A stretch of 64,000 nucleotides of DNA from JAJNPS01 sp031426185 (GTDB lineage: Bacteria; Pseudomonadota; Alphaproteobacteria; Rhodobacterales; Rhodobacteraceae): positions 35,143 through 99,142 of the forward strand of contig JANPKV010000389.1 of assembly GCA_031426185.1 (NCBI GenBank). The letters run 5' to 3'. Below, in pieces: positions 33,540-42,273 of this stretch; positions within the stretch are counted from its first letter, which is position 1, and the number at the start of each line of letters is the position of its first letter. The notes beneath the pieces were generated by a model that worked only from the letters and a program-made list of their open reading frames with translations, had not been told where the DNA came from and did not search any database. The translations under genes were made by a program, and so were the position numbers.

Positions 33540-34646
33540 TCAGGGCCGTTTCGCTCTTGCGGCATCCGGTTGCTTGCGCGCCTCGCCAGCGCGGCGGGAC
33601 ATCAGCGGGCGTTCGACGAGGCGCCAGGAAAGTTCCGCCATCGCGAAGGAAGTAAAGACCCAAATTGCCGCTCTCAGAAGGCGCCAGCCACTGCCGGCAA
33701 GAGCATACTCCGGCGGGACATAAATGAACCAGACATACGGCACAAAGTAGTGAAAGAGATAAAGGCCGTAAGAGATCTTGCCAATGTGAACGAGCACGGG
33801 ATGGGAAAGCCATCCAAGCGTCCCGTCCCGAGCGGCCAGACATTGGCGGATGAGGCAGGCCGAGGCGAGCGTGACAAAAATGGGTGCATAGACCCAGCGA
33901 AAGGATGCCGGCCTTTGTCCCATGATCTCAGGCCAAGGCGCGAGCAGAACCAGGCCGAACCCCAGCAACGCTATCAGAAGCCGGCGGTCGAGCAGCAAGC
34001 GGTCCAGCCAAGCCAGCGCGGCAGACCGCATCGCGACGGCAATAAGCGCGCCAGCGGCCAGACTGTCTATCTGGGCCGGCATCAGGACATCGAGAAACAC
34101 GTCTCCCCCGTTGGCGATCATCATCCGGAACGCTGGCGCGGAAACCAGGCATACGACAATGACCGGCACCAGGTAGCGGCGCGGGGCAATGATCACGAGC
34201 GGGAACCACAGGAGGTAGAATTGCTGTTCGAGCGCAAGGGTCCAGAAATGTCCCGCACCCGTCCATTCCTGGACCCGGTAGATCTGAAAATTGGATAAGT
34301 AGATGACGTGGATCCACCATTCTGATGTCATATTTGCCAGGCCGAGCACCATCGCGAGAATGATTGCCACATAAAGGGCAGGCGCCAGGCGCCAGAACCG
34401 GCGCGAAAAAAACCGGCGTGCAAGCGCGCCATGCGTGTCTGTGCCGCGCTCTTGCAGCAGGATGGACGTGATGAGAAATCCCGAAAGCACAAAGAATACC
34501 CGGACCCCGACCATGCCCGGCGACAAGCCGCGAACAAACTCGTTGAAGGTCAAGTGCTCGGCAAAGACGCTCAGGACCGCAAGCGCGCGAAGCCCGTCCA
34601 GGCGCGCACAATAGGTCAGGCCCGTTGGCGTCCCGGGCTTTATCAT
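33540..34646 (-). CDS. Acyltransferase-3 (OafA/YrhL) family membrane protein
   Basis: 368 residues with about ten membrane spans, a typical acyltransferase-3 protein that O-acylates surface polysaccharide or LPS. Family motifs are LDGLRALAVLSVFAEHL (first span with catalytic His), GMVGVRVFFVLSGFLIT, FSRRFWRLAPALY and YLSNFQIYRVQEWTGAGHFW. The ATG at 34646 lies 11 bases after the preceding glycosyltransferase stop; the longer frame to 34715 runs into that gene. The C-terminus is basic. It belongs to the glycan cluster on the - strand. Confidence 0.93.
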   Translation of the reverse strand: MIKPGTPTGLTYCARLDGLRALAVLSVFAEHLTFNEFVRGLSPGMVGVRVFFVLSGFLITSILLQERGTDTHGALARRFFSRRFWRLAPALYVAIILAMVLGLANMTSEWWIHVIYLSNFQIYRVQEWTGAGHFWTLALEQQFYLLWFPLVIIAPRRYLVPVIVVCLVSAPAFRMMIANGGDVFLDVLMPAQIDSLAAGALIAVAMRSAALAWLDRLLLDRRLLIALLGFGLVLLAPWPEIMGQRPASFRWVYAPIFVTLASACLIRQCLAARDGTLGWLSHPVLVHIGKISYGLYLFHYFVPYVWFIYVPPEYALAGSGWRLLRAAIWVFTSFAMAELSWRLVERPLMSRRAGEARKQPDAARAKRP

Positions 34647-34656
34647 GTGGGGCTGT

Positions 34657-35565
34657 TCATCTTTGCCGACGGCCTTGCTGCAGCGACCAAAGGCCGAAAG
34701 CAAAAAGCCCGGCAAAGTTTGCGGATACGACGCTACGCCAAGTCAGGCCAAGCCTGGCGTCAAAGGCCGGACCGCCAGTCAACTCTCTGGCCGCCGCGCC
34801 AATGGCCCAGTAAAAATGCTTCAGCAGCCATGGCTGTCTGCGATATTTGCCGTAAAGAGCGCCGTTTGCGTAGCAATAGCTTCGGTTCAAACGCCGGATG
34901 TCGGCCAGGGTCCTGCGGCCATGGTGATGCAGGACGCACATGTCGGGAAAGTACTGAAGCGGGATGTCGGCGATCCGTGCGCGAATGAAGTAATCGGTAT
35001 CTTCACCGGCCAGAAAATGCGCGCCGACGCCGTAGCTGGGATCAAACTCCCCGATGATCTTGGCCACCTGCCGGGGAACGACAAAGTTGCAGCCCTGAAT
35101 GAAGCCACCGGGATGAATGGTGACGTCGTAGTCTTGCGGCTCCGGTTCGTCCTTGATGGTGAAGGGCAGATCCTCATTGCTGGCAAGTGCGACGCGCCCG
35201 CCAATCACGACGTTGCGTGGACGCTCCGCGATATGACGCGCAAGATCGCGGATATAATCTGCCTCCATGGTGCAATCATCATCGGTGAAGACAAAATACT
35301 GACCGGTCGCGGCCCGCATCCCGGCATTGCGCGCCATGGCAAGTCCGCCCTGAGCAAGCGATATGAACCGCACGCCGCGCTGGTTGCCCACCACGTCGTC
35401 GTCGCGTAACCGAAGCGACGGCTTGCTTTCATTTTCGACTACGACGATCTCGGCCGGACAGTCAGGCGCACGGCGCGTTGCGGTGACAATCGATGTCACG
35501 CATCGCAGCAGTTGTTCCGGGCGGTCGCGCGTGCACACGATGATACTGATGACCGGCTCAGGCAT
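34657..35565 (-). CDS. Family 2 glycosyltransferase
   Basis: 302 residues, GT-A fold. The nucleotide-sugar site shows VISIIVCTRDRPEQLLRCV, the metal motif is FVFTDDDC (DDD), and later blocks include GCNFVVPRQVAKIIGEFD and GEDTDYFIRA (catalytic ED). The ATG at 35565 is 8 bases after GGGA; the ATG at 35571 is too close to that site. It overlaps the upstream glycosyltransferase by 8 bases. The C-terminal segment (SANFAGLFAFGLWSL) may touch the membrane. Acceptor and donor are unknown. Confidence 0.92.
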   Translation of the reverse strand: MPEPVISIIVCTRDRPEQLLRCVTSIVTATRRAPDCPAEIVVVENESKPSLRLRDDDVVGNQRGVRFISLAQGGLAMARNAGMRAATGQYFVFTDDDCTMEADYIRDLARHIAERPRNVVIGGRVALASNEDLPFTIKDEPEPQDYDVTIHPGGFIQGCNFVVPRQVAKIIGEFDPSYGVGAHFLAGEDTDYFIRARIADIPLQYFPDMCVLHHHGRRTLADIRRLNRSYCYANGALYGKYRRQPWLLKHFYWAIGAAARELTGGPAFDARLGLTWRSVVSANFAGLFAFGLWSLQQGRRQR

Positions 35566-36721
35566 GGACATCGTCCCGGGTCTGCGGCCTGTCCGGCAGG
35601 TCAATGCTGCGCGCCAGTTCCGTAATCCGGTCAAACGAGGGAATGACGCGGCGAACATCGCGAGACTCTCTCATCCGGTCATAACGAAGGCTGAGATCAA
35701 CTGCCTTGTAGGCCAGCGCGGCGGCGGCGCTCCACCTTTCGGCGATGCGCAAAAGTGGCCGTTCCCGGCGCCGGATCATCCCCCAGGATTTGCTTTGATC
35801 GACGAAAGCCGCGGCCAGCGCATAATTCTCCGCCGAGCAAATCAGGCTGAAGAAGAAGTAAAAGAGCCCGTCAATGCCAAGACGAAAGGCGCGCTGTTGC
35901 CCGGGGTCTTGCAAGTGTGCCAAGGCATTCAGCCGACACATGAGATCGGCAGCACATGAGACTGTCTCGCCATTCAGTTTCTCGGCAATGCGTTCGAACC
36001 CCGTGCCCGCAGCGTCGGGATAGTGCCGCCGCAGACCCTCTTCGACGATCTTGACGTGGCTCCGCGTCATCGTGACCGCGCGCAGGGCGCTGACGCTGCT
36101 GTCGTGAACCCGATAGGCGAGCAGAGGGTCGCGCGTCTGGGTCACCTTGCACTGGTCTGCAAGGCGTCGGAACAGGTCGAAATCCTCTGCTGCGGGATAG
36201 GATTCATCGTAATGCAGCATTCCTTTCGGGATCATGCTGCGCCGGTACATGACGGTCGGGTGCCGGAGGATCGTGCAAAAACGCGACAAGACGCGCAGCT
36301 CGTCCGGTTCGGTCGCGTCCGGCAGGCCCTGCGCAAGCATCCGCCTCGCAGAATACATGGTGTCGAAATAGCACCCGCTGACCGCCAACTCCGGGTCCGC
36401 GGCAAAGGCGTCCAGCTGCGTCCTGAGGCGGTTTGGATAGGCAATGTCATCGGCATCCATCCGCGCAACGAAGTCGCCGCTCGCTTGGTCGAGCTGTTCG
36501 TTCAAGGTGGCAATCAGGCCGCGGTTTTCGCGTTCGACGATCTTGATCCGCGGATCGCGCGCCGCCGCACGATGCAGGATTTCGCTCGAGCGATCCGACG
36601 AGCCATCGTTTGTCGCGATGAGCTCCAGTCCCTCGTGGTCTTGCATCAAGATACTCGCAACCGCCAACGCCAGGTACTTTTCTGCATTGTAGACCGGAAG
36701 AATAACTGAAACTTTTTCCAA
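35558..36721 (-). CDS. Family 2 glycosyltransferase
   Basis: 387 residues. N-terminal GT2 domain (1-about 230): VSVILPVYNAEKYLALAVAS, TNDGSSDRSSEIL, ENRGLIATLNEQLDQA and metal motif ARMDADD; AAEDFDLFRRLA is the catalytic region. The C-terminal 150 residues are helical and not assigned. First gene of the three-gene - strand glycan operon, divergent from the ABC exporter across a 182-bp promoter region. A role in capsule, exopolysaccharide or LPS assembly is inferred from neighbours. Confidence 0.92.
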   Translation of the reverse strand: MEKVSVILPVYNAEKYLALAVASILMQDHEGLELIATNDGSSDRSSEILHRAAARDPRIKIVERENRGLIATLNEQLDQASGDFVARMDADDIAYPNRLRTQLDAFAADPELAVSGCYFDTMYSARRMLAQGLPDATEPDELRVLSRFCTILRHPTVMYRRSMIPKGMLHYDESYPAAEDFDLFRRLADQCKVTQTRDPLLAYRVHDSSVSALRAVTMTRSHVKIVEEGLRRHYPDAAGTGFERIAEKLNGETVSCAADLMCRLNALAHLQDPGQQRAFRLGIDGLFYFFFSLICSAENYALAAAFVDQSKSWGMIRRRERPLLRIAERWSAAAALAYKAVDLSLRYDRMRESRDVRRVIPSFDRITELARSIDLPDRPQTRDDVHA

Positions 36722-36903
36722 ATTGTTCTACCAGGCCATGGGGCCGAAAGCTTCATACGACCGACACACCATGATCAATAGGGCCCCGATTTCTGCATGT
36801 CGAGCGGGGCGTTGGACGAACGGCGGAAACAAGCATTGTCACCAGTTTGTAAAGCCTTAGGCTGCATCTGCGCTGCGCAGACTGATAAAAAGGCTGAAAG
36901 AAA

Positions 36904-38679
36904 GTGTTCCAGTCGTACTTTCATCCCACGCTCGTTTTGGCGATGCGCCCGTTCAGGTTGTATGTTCCCGGAGTGATCTTTCTGGGGTTGTTGGGAACTG
37001 CATTGGAGGGGATCGGGATCGGCTTGGTGATTCCCTTGCTGGATGTCGTCATGTCCGACAACTCATCGGTCCAAGGCTGGATGCCCGGGCTGTTGGCATC
37101 CTTTGGGCAAGGCATCCCTTCTGAAAATCGTGGGCTTTTCATCGGCCTGTCGATCTTGGTGCTGGTCGTCCTGAAAAATCTGGTCGCCTATGCGAACGGG
37201 CTGCTTCAGGCATGGATCTACGGCAAATCCGGCCATGCCCTACGGGACCAGCTTTCCCGCAAGATGGTGGAAATGCACGCGTCATACTATCTGACCCAGC
37301 CGCCCTCACGACTGTTGAACGTCATCTCGAGTGAAAGCTGGCGGACATCGGATGCCGTGGGCGCGTGCCTTTCGATCCTGGTCAGCGGCGCTGCGGCGCT
37401 GATCTTTCTGACCTTTCTTTTCTTTTTGTCGCCGCAGCTGACCATCGTCGTGCTGGTGGGCATCGCGCTGATCCAGTTCGCCCATGATCGGTTGTCCAGC
37501 CATTTTTCCCGGCTTGGGCGCGAGATCACCACCCAGAACCGGGGCCTTGCCTTGCGGATGCTGCATCACATCACCGCATGGCGTCTTATCCGGCTGTTCC
37601 ACCGCGAAGAGTTCGAGATCCAGCGTTTCGCGGACGCGTCCGAGAGAGTGCGTCAGGTAGCCTTGAATCTGGTCCGGCGTCAGATTGCGGTCGGCCCCTT
37701 GACCGAGGTGGCCCATGCGACGCTTTTCATGTTGGTGATCTATGCCGCCTGGGCGTTGGGCACATCGTTCGGAACTGCAGCCGCATTCATCATCCTGCTT
37801 TACCGGCTTCAGCCGCAGGTGCGCCAGATCCAGGGCGCGCTTTCGTCGCTGCGGGGCTGGAACGGGTCACTGGACGAGGTGCATTGGCTGCTTACTGCAC
37901 GCCCGTCGCCCGCCAACCCGCCGGATGCGCTGCCTTCCCCCGAAATCAACGAGGGGATCAGCTTTCGCAATGTCAGCTACAGCTATACGGTCGAGGGGCA
38001 AAGGACGGCGGCGCTGACAGACGTGTCGTTTGACGTGCCTGCCGGTACCTCGGTCGCCATTATTGGGCGGTCCGGCTCGGGCAAGTCGACCATTGCAAAC
38101 CTCATCTGCGGCATCATTGATCCCTCAGAAGGCGAGATCTTGGTGGACGGCGTCCGTTTGGACAGGATCGAGCGAACATCGTGGCTTTCTCGGATCGCGA
38201 TGGCGAGCCAGGAACTGGAACTGTTCGACGGAACGATTGCCGAAAACATCCTTTATGGCGAGCCGGATGCGCGCTTTGATCAAGCGCGCGCTGCAGCAGT
38301 GGCTGCCGACGCGGATGACTTCATCAGCCGATTGCCGAATGGCTACGAAACGGTTGTCGGGGATCGAGGCCTCAACCTGTCTGCCGGTCAGCGTCAGCGG
38401 ATCGCTTTGGCGCGCGCCCTGATGCGCAATCCTCGTCTGTTGATCCTCGATGAGGCGACCAATGCCATGGATATCCTCTCGGAGGCAGTGGCACTCAAAA
38501 TCCTTGCCACGCGGCGCACATCGGGCGCGACCATACTCATCAGTCACCACCTTTCCTCGATCCGGCTTTGCGACCGTTACATCCGGATCAGCGAGGGTCG
38601 GGTCATCGAAGCTGGCTCGACAGCAGAGTTTGACGAAACCAGTCTGGCAGACATTCTCAGCGCGGAAGTGCAAGACTGA
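36904..38679 (+). CDS. ABC exporter, fused permease and ATPase (MsbA-like)
   Basis: 591 residues. An N-terminal six-span exporter domain (about 20-320) is followed by an ATPase domain with Walker A GRSGSGKS (388-395), signature LSAGQRQRIALARAL, Walker B LLILDEATNAMD and the H-loop ISHHLSSIRL. Such half-transporters dimerise to flip lipids or lipid-linked glycans. The GTG at 36904 gives MFQSYFHPTLVLAMRPF; an ATG at 36943 (MRPFRLYVPG) is an alternative. Divergent from two glycosyltransferases and an acyltransferase, so it probably exports their lipid-linked product. Confidence 0.92.
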   Translation: MFQSYFHPTLVLAMRPFRLYVPGVIFLGLLGTALEGIGIGLVIPLLDVVMSDNSSVQGWMPGLLASFGQGIPSENRGLFIGLSILVLVVLKNLVAYANGLLQAWIYGKSGHALRDQLSRKMVEMHASYYLTQPPSRLLNVISSESWRTSDAVGACLSILVSGAAALIFLTFLFFLSPQLTIVVLVGIALIQFAHDRLSSHFSRLGREITTQNRGLALRMLHHITAWRLIRLFHREEFEIQRFADASERVRQVALNLVRRQIAVGPLTEVAHATLFMLVIYAAWALGTSFGTAAAFIILLYRLQPQVRQIQGALSSLRGWNGSLDEVHWLLTARPSPANPPDALPSPEINEGISFRNVSYSYTVEGQRTAALTDVSFDVPAGTSVAIIGRSGSGKSTIANLICGIIDPSEGEILVDGVRLDRIERTSWLSRIAMASQELELFDGTIAENILYGEPDARFDQARAAAVAADADDFISRLPNGYETVVGDRGLNLSAGQRQRIALARALMRNPRLLILDEATNAMDILSEAVALKILATRRTSGATILISHHLSSIRLCDRYIRISEGRVIEAGSTAEFDETSLADILSAEVQD

Positions 38680-38975
38680 ACGACCCACCAGGTCGGATGG
38701 ACCCCGACGCTTTCTGACCAGGCAGGGGCATCAATCAGGTAGCGGGCAAATATGCCGACGCGGGTGGGGGCAGAAGATGCACACGGGTGAGGTCTCGATG
38801 AAAGATCCGGGTCCGATCTGCGTGGACCCTAGCAGCCTCTTTTCATGACGTTGACCCAGCACCCGAGGACTGGTTACCTGCGTCGGCTGAACCGTGGTCG
38901 GCAGCGCTTTTCCGGCAACAGACAGGACGCGACTGTGTGCTTGTCGGGGTCCGGCAGCGATCCGAAAGGAACACG
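38680..38975. other. 296-bp gap before the MocA-XdhC gene
   Basis: No gene is supported. From 38802 to 38975 the frame of the following gene stays open and reads like coding sequence (GRDCVLVGVRQRSE) but has no usable ATG, so it may be leftover coding DNA. The promoter of the MocA-XdhC gene must lie here. Confidence 0.35.
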
Positions 38976-40523
38976 ATGCACATCGAAGATGATCGCCGCG
39001 ACCCCGTAATTCTGATTGCAGCGGCGGGTCGTTCGGTGCGGATGCGCGGCTCGGACAAGTTGTTGCGCAAGATCGACGGGGTCCCCCAGCTGCGCCGCAT
39101 CGCTCTGGCTGCATTCGCGACGGGTTGTCCGGTTGCCGTCACCTTGCCCCCGGACTGTCCATCGCGCCATGCGGCGCTGGAGGGGTTGGAGATCTGTCTG
39201 CTGACTGTGACAGAATGCAGCGAAGGGATCTCGGCTTCGTTGCGGACCGGTGCCGCATTCGCCGAAGATAGGCCGATGATGCTTGTTCTCGCGGACATGC
39301 CGGACCTTTCCGCCCAGGACTTGGCGCGTATGGTTGAACTGCATCGCCTCCGGCCCCATGACCTCTTGCGCGCGTCGGGAGCTGGGGGGGAGGGGCACCC
39401 TGTCCTCTTTCCTGCCGACCTGGTTGCTGAACTGCACGATCTGTCTGGTGACATCGGCGCACGCAGCATCGTGACCAAACATGCCGACAAACTGCGCTCG
39501 GTGCCGATGCCAGGGCGAAACGCTGTCCTGGACCTCGATACGCCCGAAGCCTGGGCGAGCTGGGAGGCCGATCAGGCGCGATCGTCTGGCCAGTTTTCCG
39601 CTGGTGCGGAACTGGTGGCAGATCCCCTCAAATTCTTGCTCGCGACTTCGGGTCCGGCAGTCATCGCGGTGATCACCGGGGTTGAGGGAACCTCGTATCG
39701 CAGCGTCGGTACGCTGATGGTTCTGTTGGCAGACCGGACCGTCTGCGGCAGCCTTACGAATGGCTGCATCGAGGCGGACCTTGCCATGCATGCCGCAGAA
39801 GTCTTCGCGACGGGTCGTCCAAAGCATTTGCGTTATGGCGATGGGTCGCCCTATTTTGACATCCGTCTTCCCTGTGGGGGCGGCATCGACATTGGCCTTT
39901 TCCCCGTCAGTGATCGCCGGGTTCTGGAAGATGCCAGCTATGTGCTGGCCGGCCGGAACGCCATCTCTGTCAGTTTTGGCCCAGAAGGCGACATGCGGTT
40001 GGAACCGTTTCGCAATCCGGGTTGGAACGGCGCGCGCTTTTCAGTTGCTTTCCGTCCGGCGACGCGAGCCATCGTTTTCGGTGATGGCCTCGAAGCGGAG
40101 ACTTTGACCCGGCTGATGCATGCGGCCGGGATACAAACCAAGCTGATTTCGGCACCTCTCGACCCGGCAGGGTTAGAGTCCCCGCTGACCTGTCGCCGCC
40201 CTCCGGGCCCGGACGATATCTTGCAAGCGCAGTTGCTTGCCGATCCTTGGACAGCGGTCGTGACCCTGTATCACGATCATGACAAAGAAATTGATATCCT
40301 TGGTGAAATCCTTAGGGGGCCTGCCTTTTACGTCGGCGCGCAGGGTAGCAAACGGGTCGCGCAGCGTCGAACAGAACAGCTGAGATTGGCAGGGCTGGAC
40401 GAGACCCACCTTGCCAAGCTTCATGCGCCTGCCGGACTGATCCCCTCCACGCGCGACCCGCAAAGCCTTGCGGTTTCAATCCTCGCAGACGTCATCGCAG
40501 CACGCCTGAATTTGGACCGATAA
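38976..40523 (+). CDS. Fused MocA-like cytidylyltransferase and XdhC/CoxI-family protein
   Basis: 515 residues in two domains. The N-terminal part (about 8-190) is a MobA/MocA-type nucleotidyltransferase (VILIAAAGRSVRMRGSDKLL, LVLADMPDLS, GHPVLFP). The C-terminal part (about 205-515) is XdhC/CoxI-like (VIAVITGVEGTSYRSVGTLM, TNGCIEADLA, CGGGIDIGLFP, FYVGAQGSKRVAQRRTEQL). MocA makes the cytosine dinucleotide molybdopterin cofactor and XdhC loads and sulfurates it, so the fusion would serve the Mo-hydroxylase encoded 13 kb away. The ATG at 38976 is 5 bases after GAAAGGA; a GTG at 38937 lacks such a site. Confidence 0.9.
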   Translation: MHIEDDRRDPVILIAAAGRSVRMRGSDKLLRKIDGVPQLRRIALAAFATGCPVAVTLPPDCPSRHAALEGLEICLLTVTECSEGISASLRTGAAFAEDRPMMLVLADMPDLSAQDLARMVELHRLRPHDLLRASGAGGEGHPVLFPADLVAELHDLSGDIGARSIVTKHADKLRSVPMPGRNAVLDLDTPEAWASWEADQARSSGQFSAGAELVADPLKFLLATSGPAVIAVITGVEGTSYRSVGTLMVLLADRTVCGSLTNGCIEADLAMHAAEVFATGRPKHLRYGDGSPYFDIRLPCGGGIDIGLFPVSDRRVLEDASYVLAGRNAISVSFGPEGDMRLEPFRNPGWNGARFSVAFRPATRAIVFGDGLEAETLTRLMHAAGIQTKLISAPLDPAGLESPLTCRRPPGPDDILQAQLLADPWTAVVTLYHDHDKEIDILGEILRGPAFYVGAQGSKRVAQRRTEQLRLAGLDETHLAKLHAPAGLIPSTRDPQSLAVSILADVIAARLNLDR

Positions 40524-40549
40524 AGGAAATAGACGTCGGCCCCCTGCAG

Positions 40550-40582
40550 GCGAGCCTTGTGTTTGCTCGCTTGTCCGACAAG
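40550..40582. terminator. Candidate bidirectional terminator between convergent genes
   Basis: Two adjoining hairpins lie in the 70-bp gap between the MocA-XdhC stop and the HyuB stop. The first has 6-base arms GCGAGC/GCTCGC with a 9-base loop (40550-40570); the second is CTTGT-CCG-ACAAG (40570-40582). No long T-run is present, so strength is uncertain. Confidence 0.4.
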
Positions 40583-40593
40583 CCCAGGATCCA

Positions 40594-42273
40594 CTAGGGG
40601 TTTGGCCAAAGGCGTGCGGCTTCCTCTGCGCTGTATCGGCCCAGGCGCACATCCTCGGCCACCAGCGCGGGGTCGCGGGCGGCGGGCGGGCCATAGCCGC
40701 CGCCGCCGGGGGTCCGCACCCGGACCCGATCGCCGGGTTTCAGCGCGATGTCCTGTGCCTTGGACAAATGCTCGGGGATAAGCGTGACACCATCACGGAT
40801 CACCTCGACCCGGTTCACGGCACCATCTTGTCCCCCCAGCGCGCCCTGGGGGCCAACCCGGCCATGATCCATCACGAAACTTGCCCGTGCCTCGCCGCGT
40901 AAAAGCTCGATTTCGTAGTCCAGCCCGAACCCGCCGCGATGCTCGCCCGCCCCGCCAGAGCCTTCGTGCAGCGCGTAGCGGCGGTAGAGGACCGGATAGG
41001 TCTGCTCCATGATCTCAACGGGCGGAGCCTTGGAGATGCCGATGGTCGAGCACCCGTTGGCGATCCCGTCGCCCCCCGCAAAGCCGCCATAGCCACCGCC
41101 CGAGATCTGGTACATCACATAGTCGCGGCCCTTGTCCGGGTCGTGCCCGCCAAGGCCGAAATTGCCCGAGGTACCCGCCGGGGCGGCTGTCACCCGGTCG
41201 GGAAGCGCCTGCACCAAAGCAGCAAACACTGCCTCCGCAATGCGCTGGCTGACCTCGGCTGCGCACCCGCTGACCGGGCGGGGATATTGGGCATCGAGGA
41301 ACGTACCCTCGATCCCGGTCACGGCCAGCGGCTCGAAAGCGCCCGCCGAGATGGGCACATCCGGGAAGATATGCCGCATCGCGAGATAGACCGCCGACAG
41401 CGTCGTCGCGCGGACCGAGTTCATCGGGCCCAGGCAAGGCCGCGACGATCCGGTAAAATCAAACGTCAGGCCTTCTGCGCCCTTGGTCACGGTCAGCGCG
41501 ATCGTCAGCGGTTCGTTCACGACGCCGTCGCTGTCCACGATGGCCCGTGAAAGGTAGGTGCCATCCGGGATCTGGCCGATCATCGCCCGCATCTGCAGCG
41601 CGGCCAGCCTTCGCATCTCGGCAATCGCCTCGGTCACCGTCGCATCGCCATAACGGTCGAGAACCATGCCCAGCCGCTCTGCCCCGACCAGAAGCGCCGA
41701 GGCCTGGGCCTTCACATCACCGATCCGTTGTTCCGACACGCGGATGTTGGAGCAGATGATCTGGTAGATCTCCTGATCCAGCACGCCCGCCTTGAACAGC
41801 TTGACCGGCGGGATGCGCAGCCCCTCTTGCTCGGCGCTGATGGCACTTGCGGAAAAGCCGCCGGGCACCGCGCCCCCGGTATCTGGCCAATGTCCCGTGT
41901 TCGAAAGCCAGCAAAAGATCCGGCCATCGCGCCAGACCGGCATCGCAAAGCGCACATCCATCAGATGGGTGCCGCCAAGGTAGGGATCGTTGACGATGTA
42001 GATGTCGCCGGGTTGGGGCGGGGCGGTCAGACCCGCGGCGATCCGCTCCAGGATCGTGCGTGTCGAAAACTGCATGACGCCTACAAAGACCGGCAACCCC
42101 TTGGACCCTTGGGCGATCAGGCTGCCATCTGTCGCGGAGTAGATCCCGTCAGAACGGTCGTCCGCTTCGGCAATGACCGGCGAAAAGGCGGCGCGCGAGA
42201 AGGTCAGATCCATTTCATCACAGATCTGCTGCAGGCCTGCCTGGATGACCGCAAGGGTGACGGGGTCGATCAT
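40594..42273 (-). CDS. hyuB: Hydantoinase B / 5-oxoprolinase-family subunit (HyuB)
   Basis: 559 residues, HyuB family. The N-terminal block LAVIQAGLQQICDEMDLTF and DIYIVNDPYLGGTHLMD (90-106) are diagnostic, as is the Gly-rich tail VRVRTPGGGGYGPP. With HyuA it forms an ATP-dependent amidohydrolase that opens cyclic imides, hydantoins or 5-oxoproline, or an acetophenone-carboxylase-like enzyme. Its start overlaps the hyuA stop by ATGA and it ends the long - strand operon, consistent with the ring-opening step following reduction. Confidence 0.93.
   Translation of the reverse strand: MIDPVTLAVIQAGLQQICDEMDLTFSRAAFSPVIAEADDRSDGIYSATDGSLIAQGSKGLPVFVGVMQFSTRTILERIAAGLTAPPQPGDIYIVNDPYLGGTHLMDVRFAMPVWRDGRIFCWLSNTGHWPDTGGAVPGGFSASAISAEQEGLRIPPVKLFKAGVLDQEIYQIICSNIRVSEQRIGDVKAQASALLVGAERLGMVLDRYGDATVTEAIAEMRRLAALQMRAMIGQIPDGTYLSRAIVDSDGVVNEPLTIALTVTKGAEGLTFDFTGSSRPCLGPMNSVRATTLSAVYLAMRHIFPDVPISAGAFEPLAVTGIEGTFLDAQYPRPVSGCAAEVSQRIAEAVFAALVQALPDRVTAAPAGTSGNFGLGGHDPDKGRDYVMYQISGGGYGGFAGGDGIANGCSTIGISKAPPVEIMEQTYPVLYRRYALHEGSGGAGEHRGGFGLDYEIELLRGEARASFVMDHGRVGPQGALGGQDGAVNRVEVIRDGVTLIPEHLSKAQDIALKPGDRVRVRTPGGGGYGPPAARDPALVAEDVRLGRYSAEEAARLWPNP

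Noticed and set aside
33000..34298. 432-codon open frame on the + strand
   Set aside because: Antisense to the acyltransferase gene and to the transketolase remnant; no family features.
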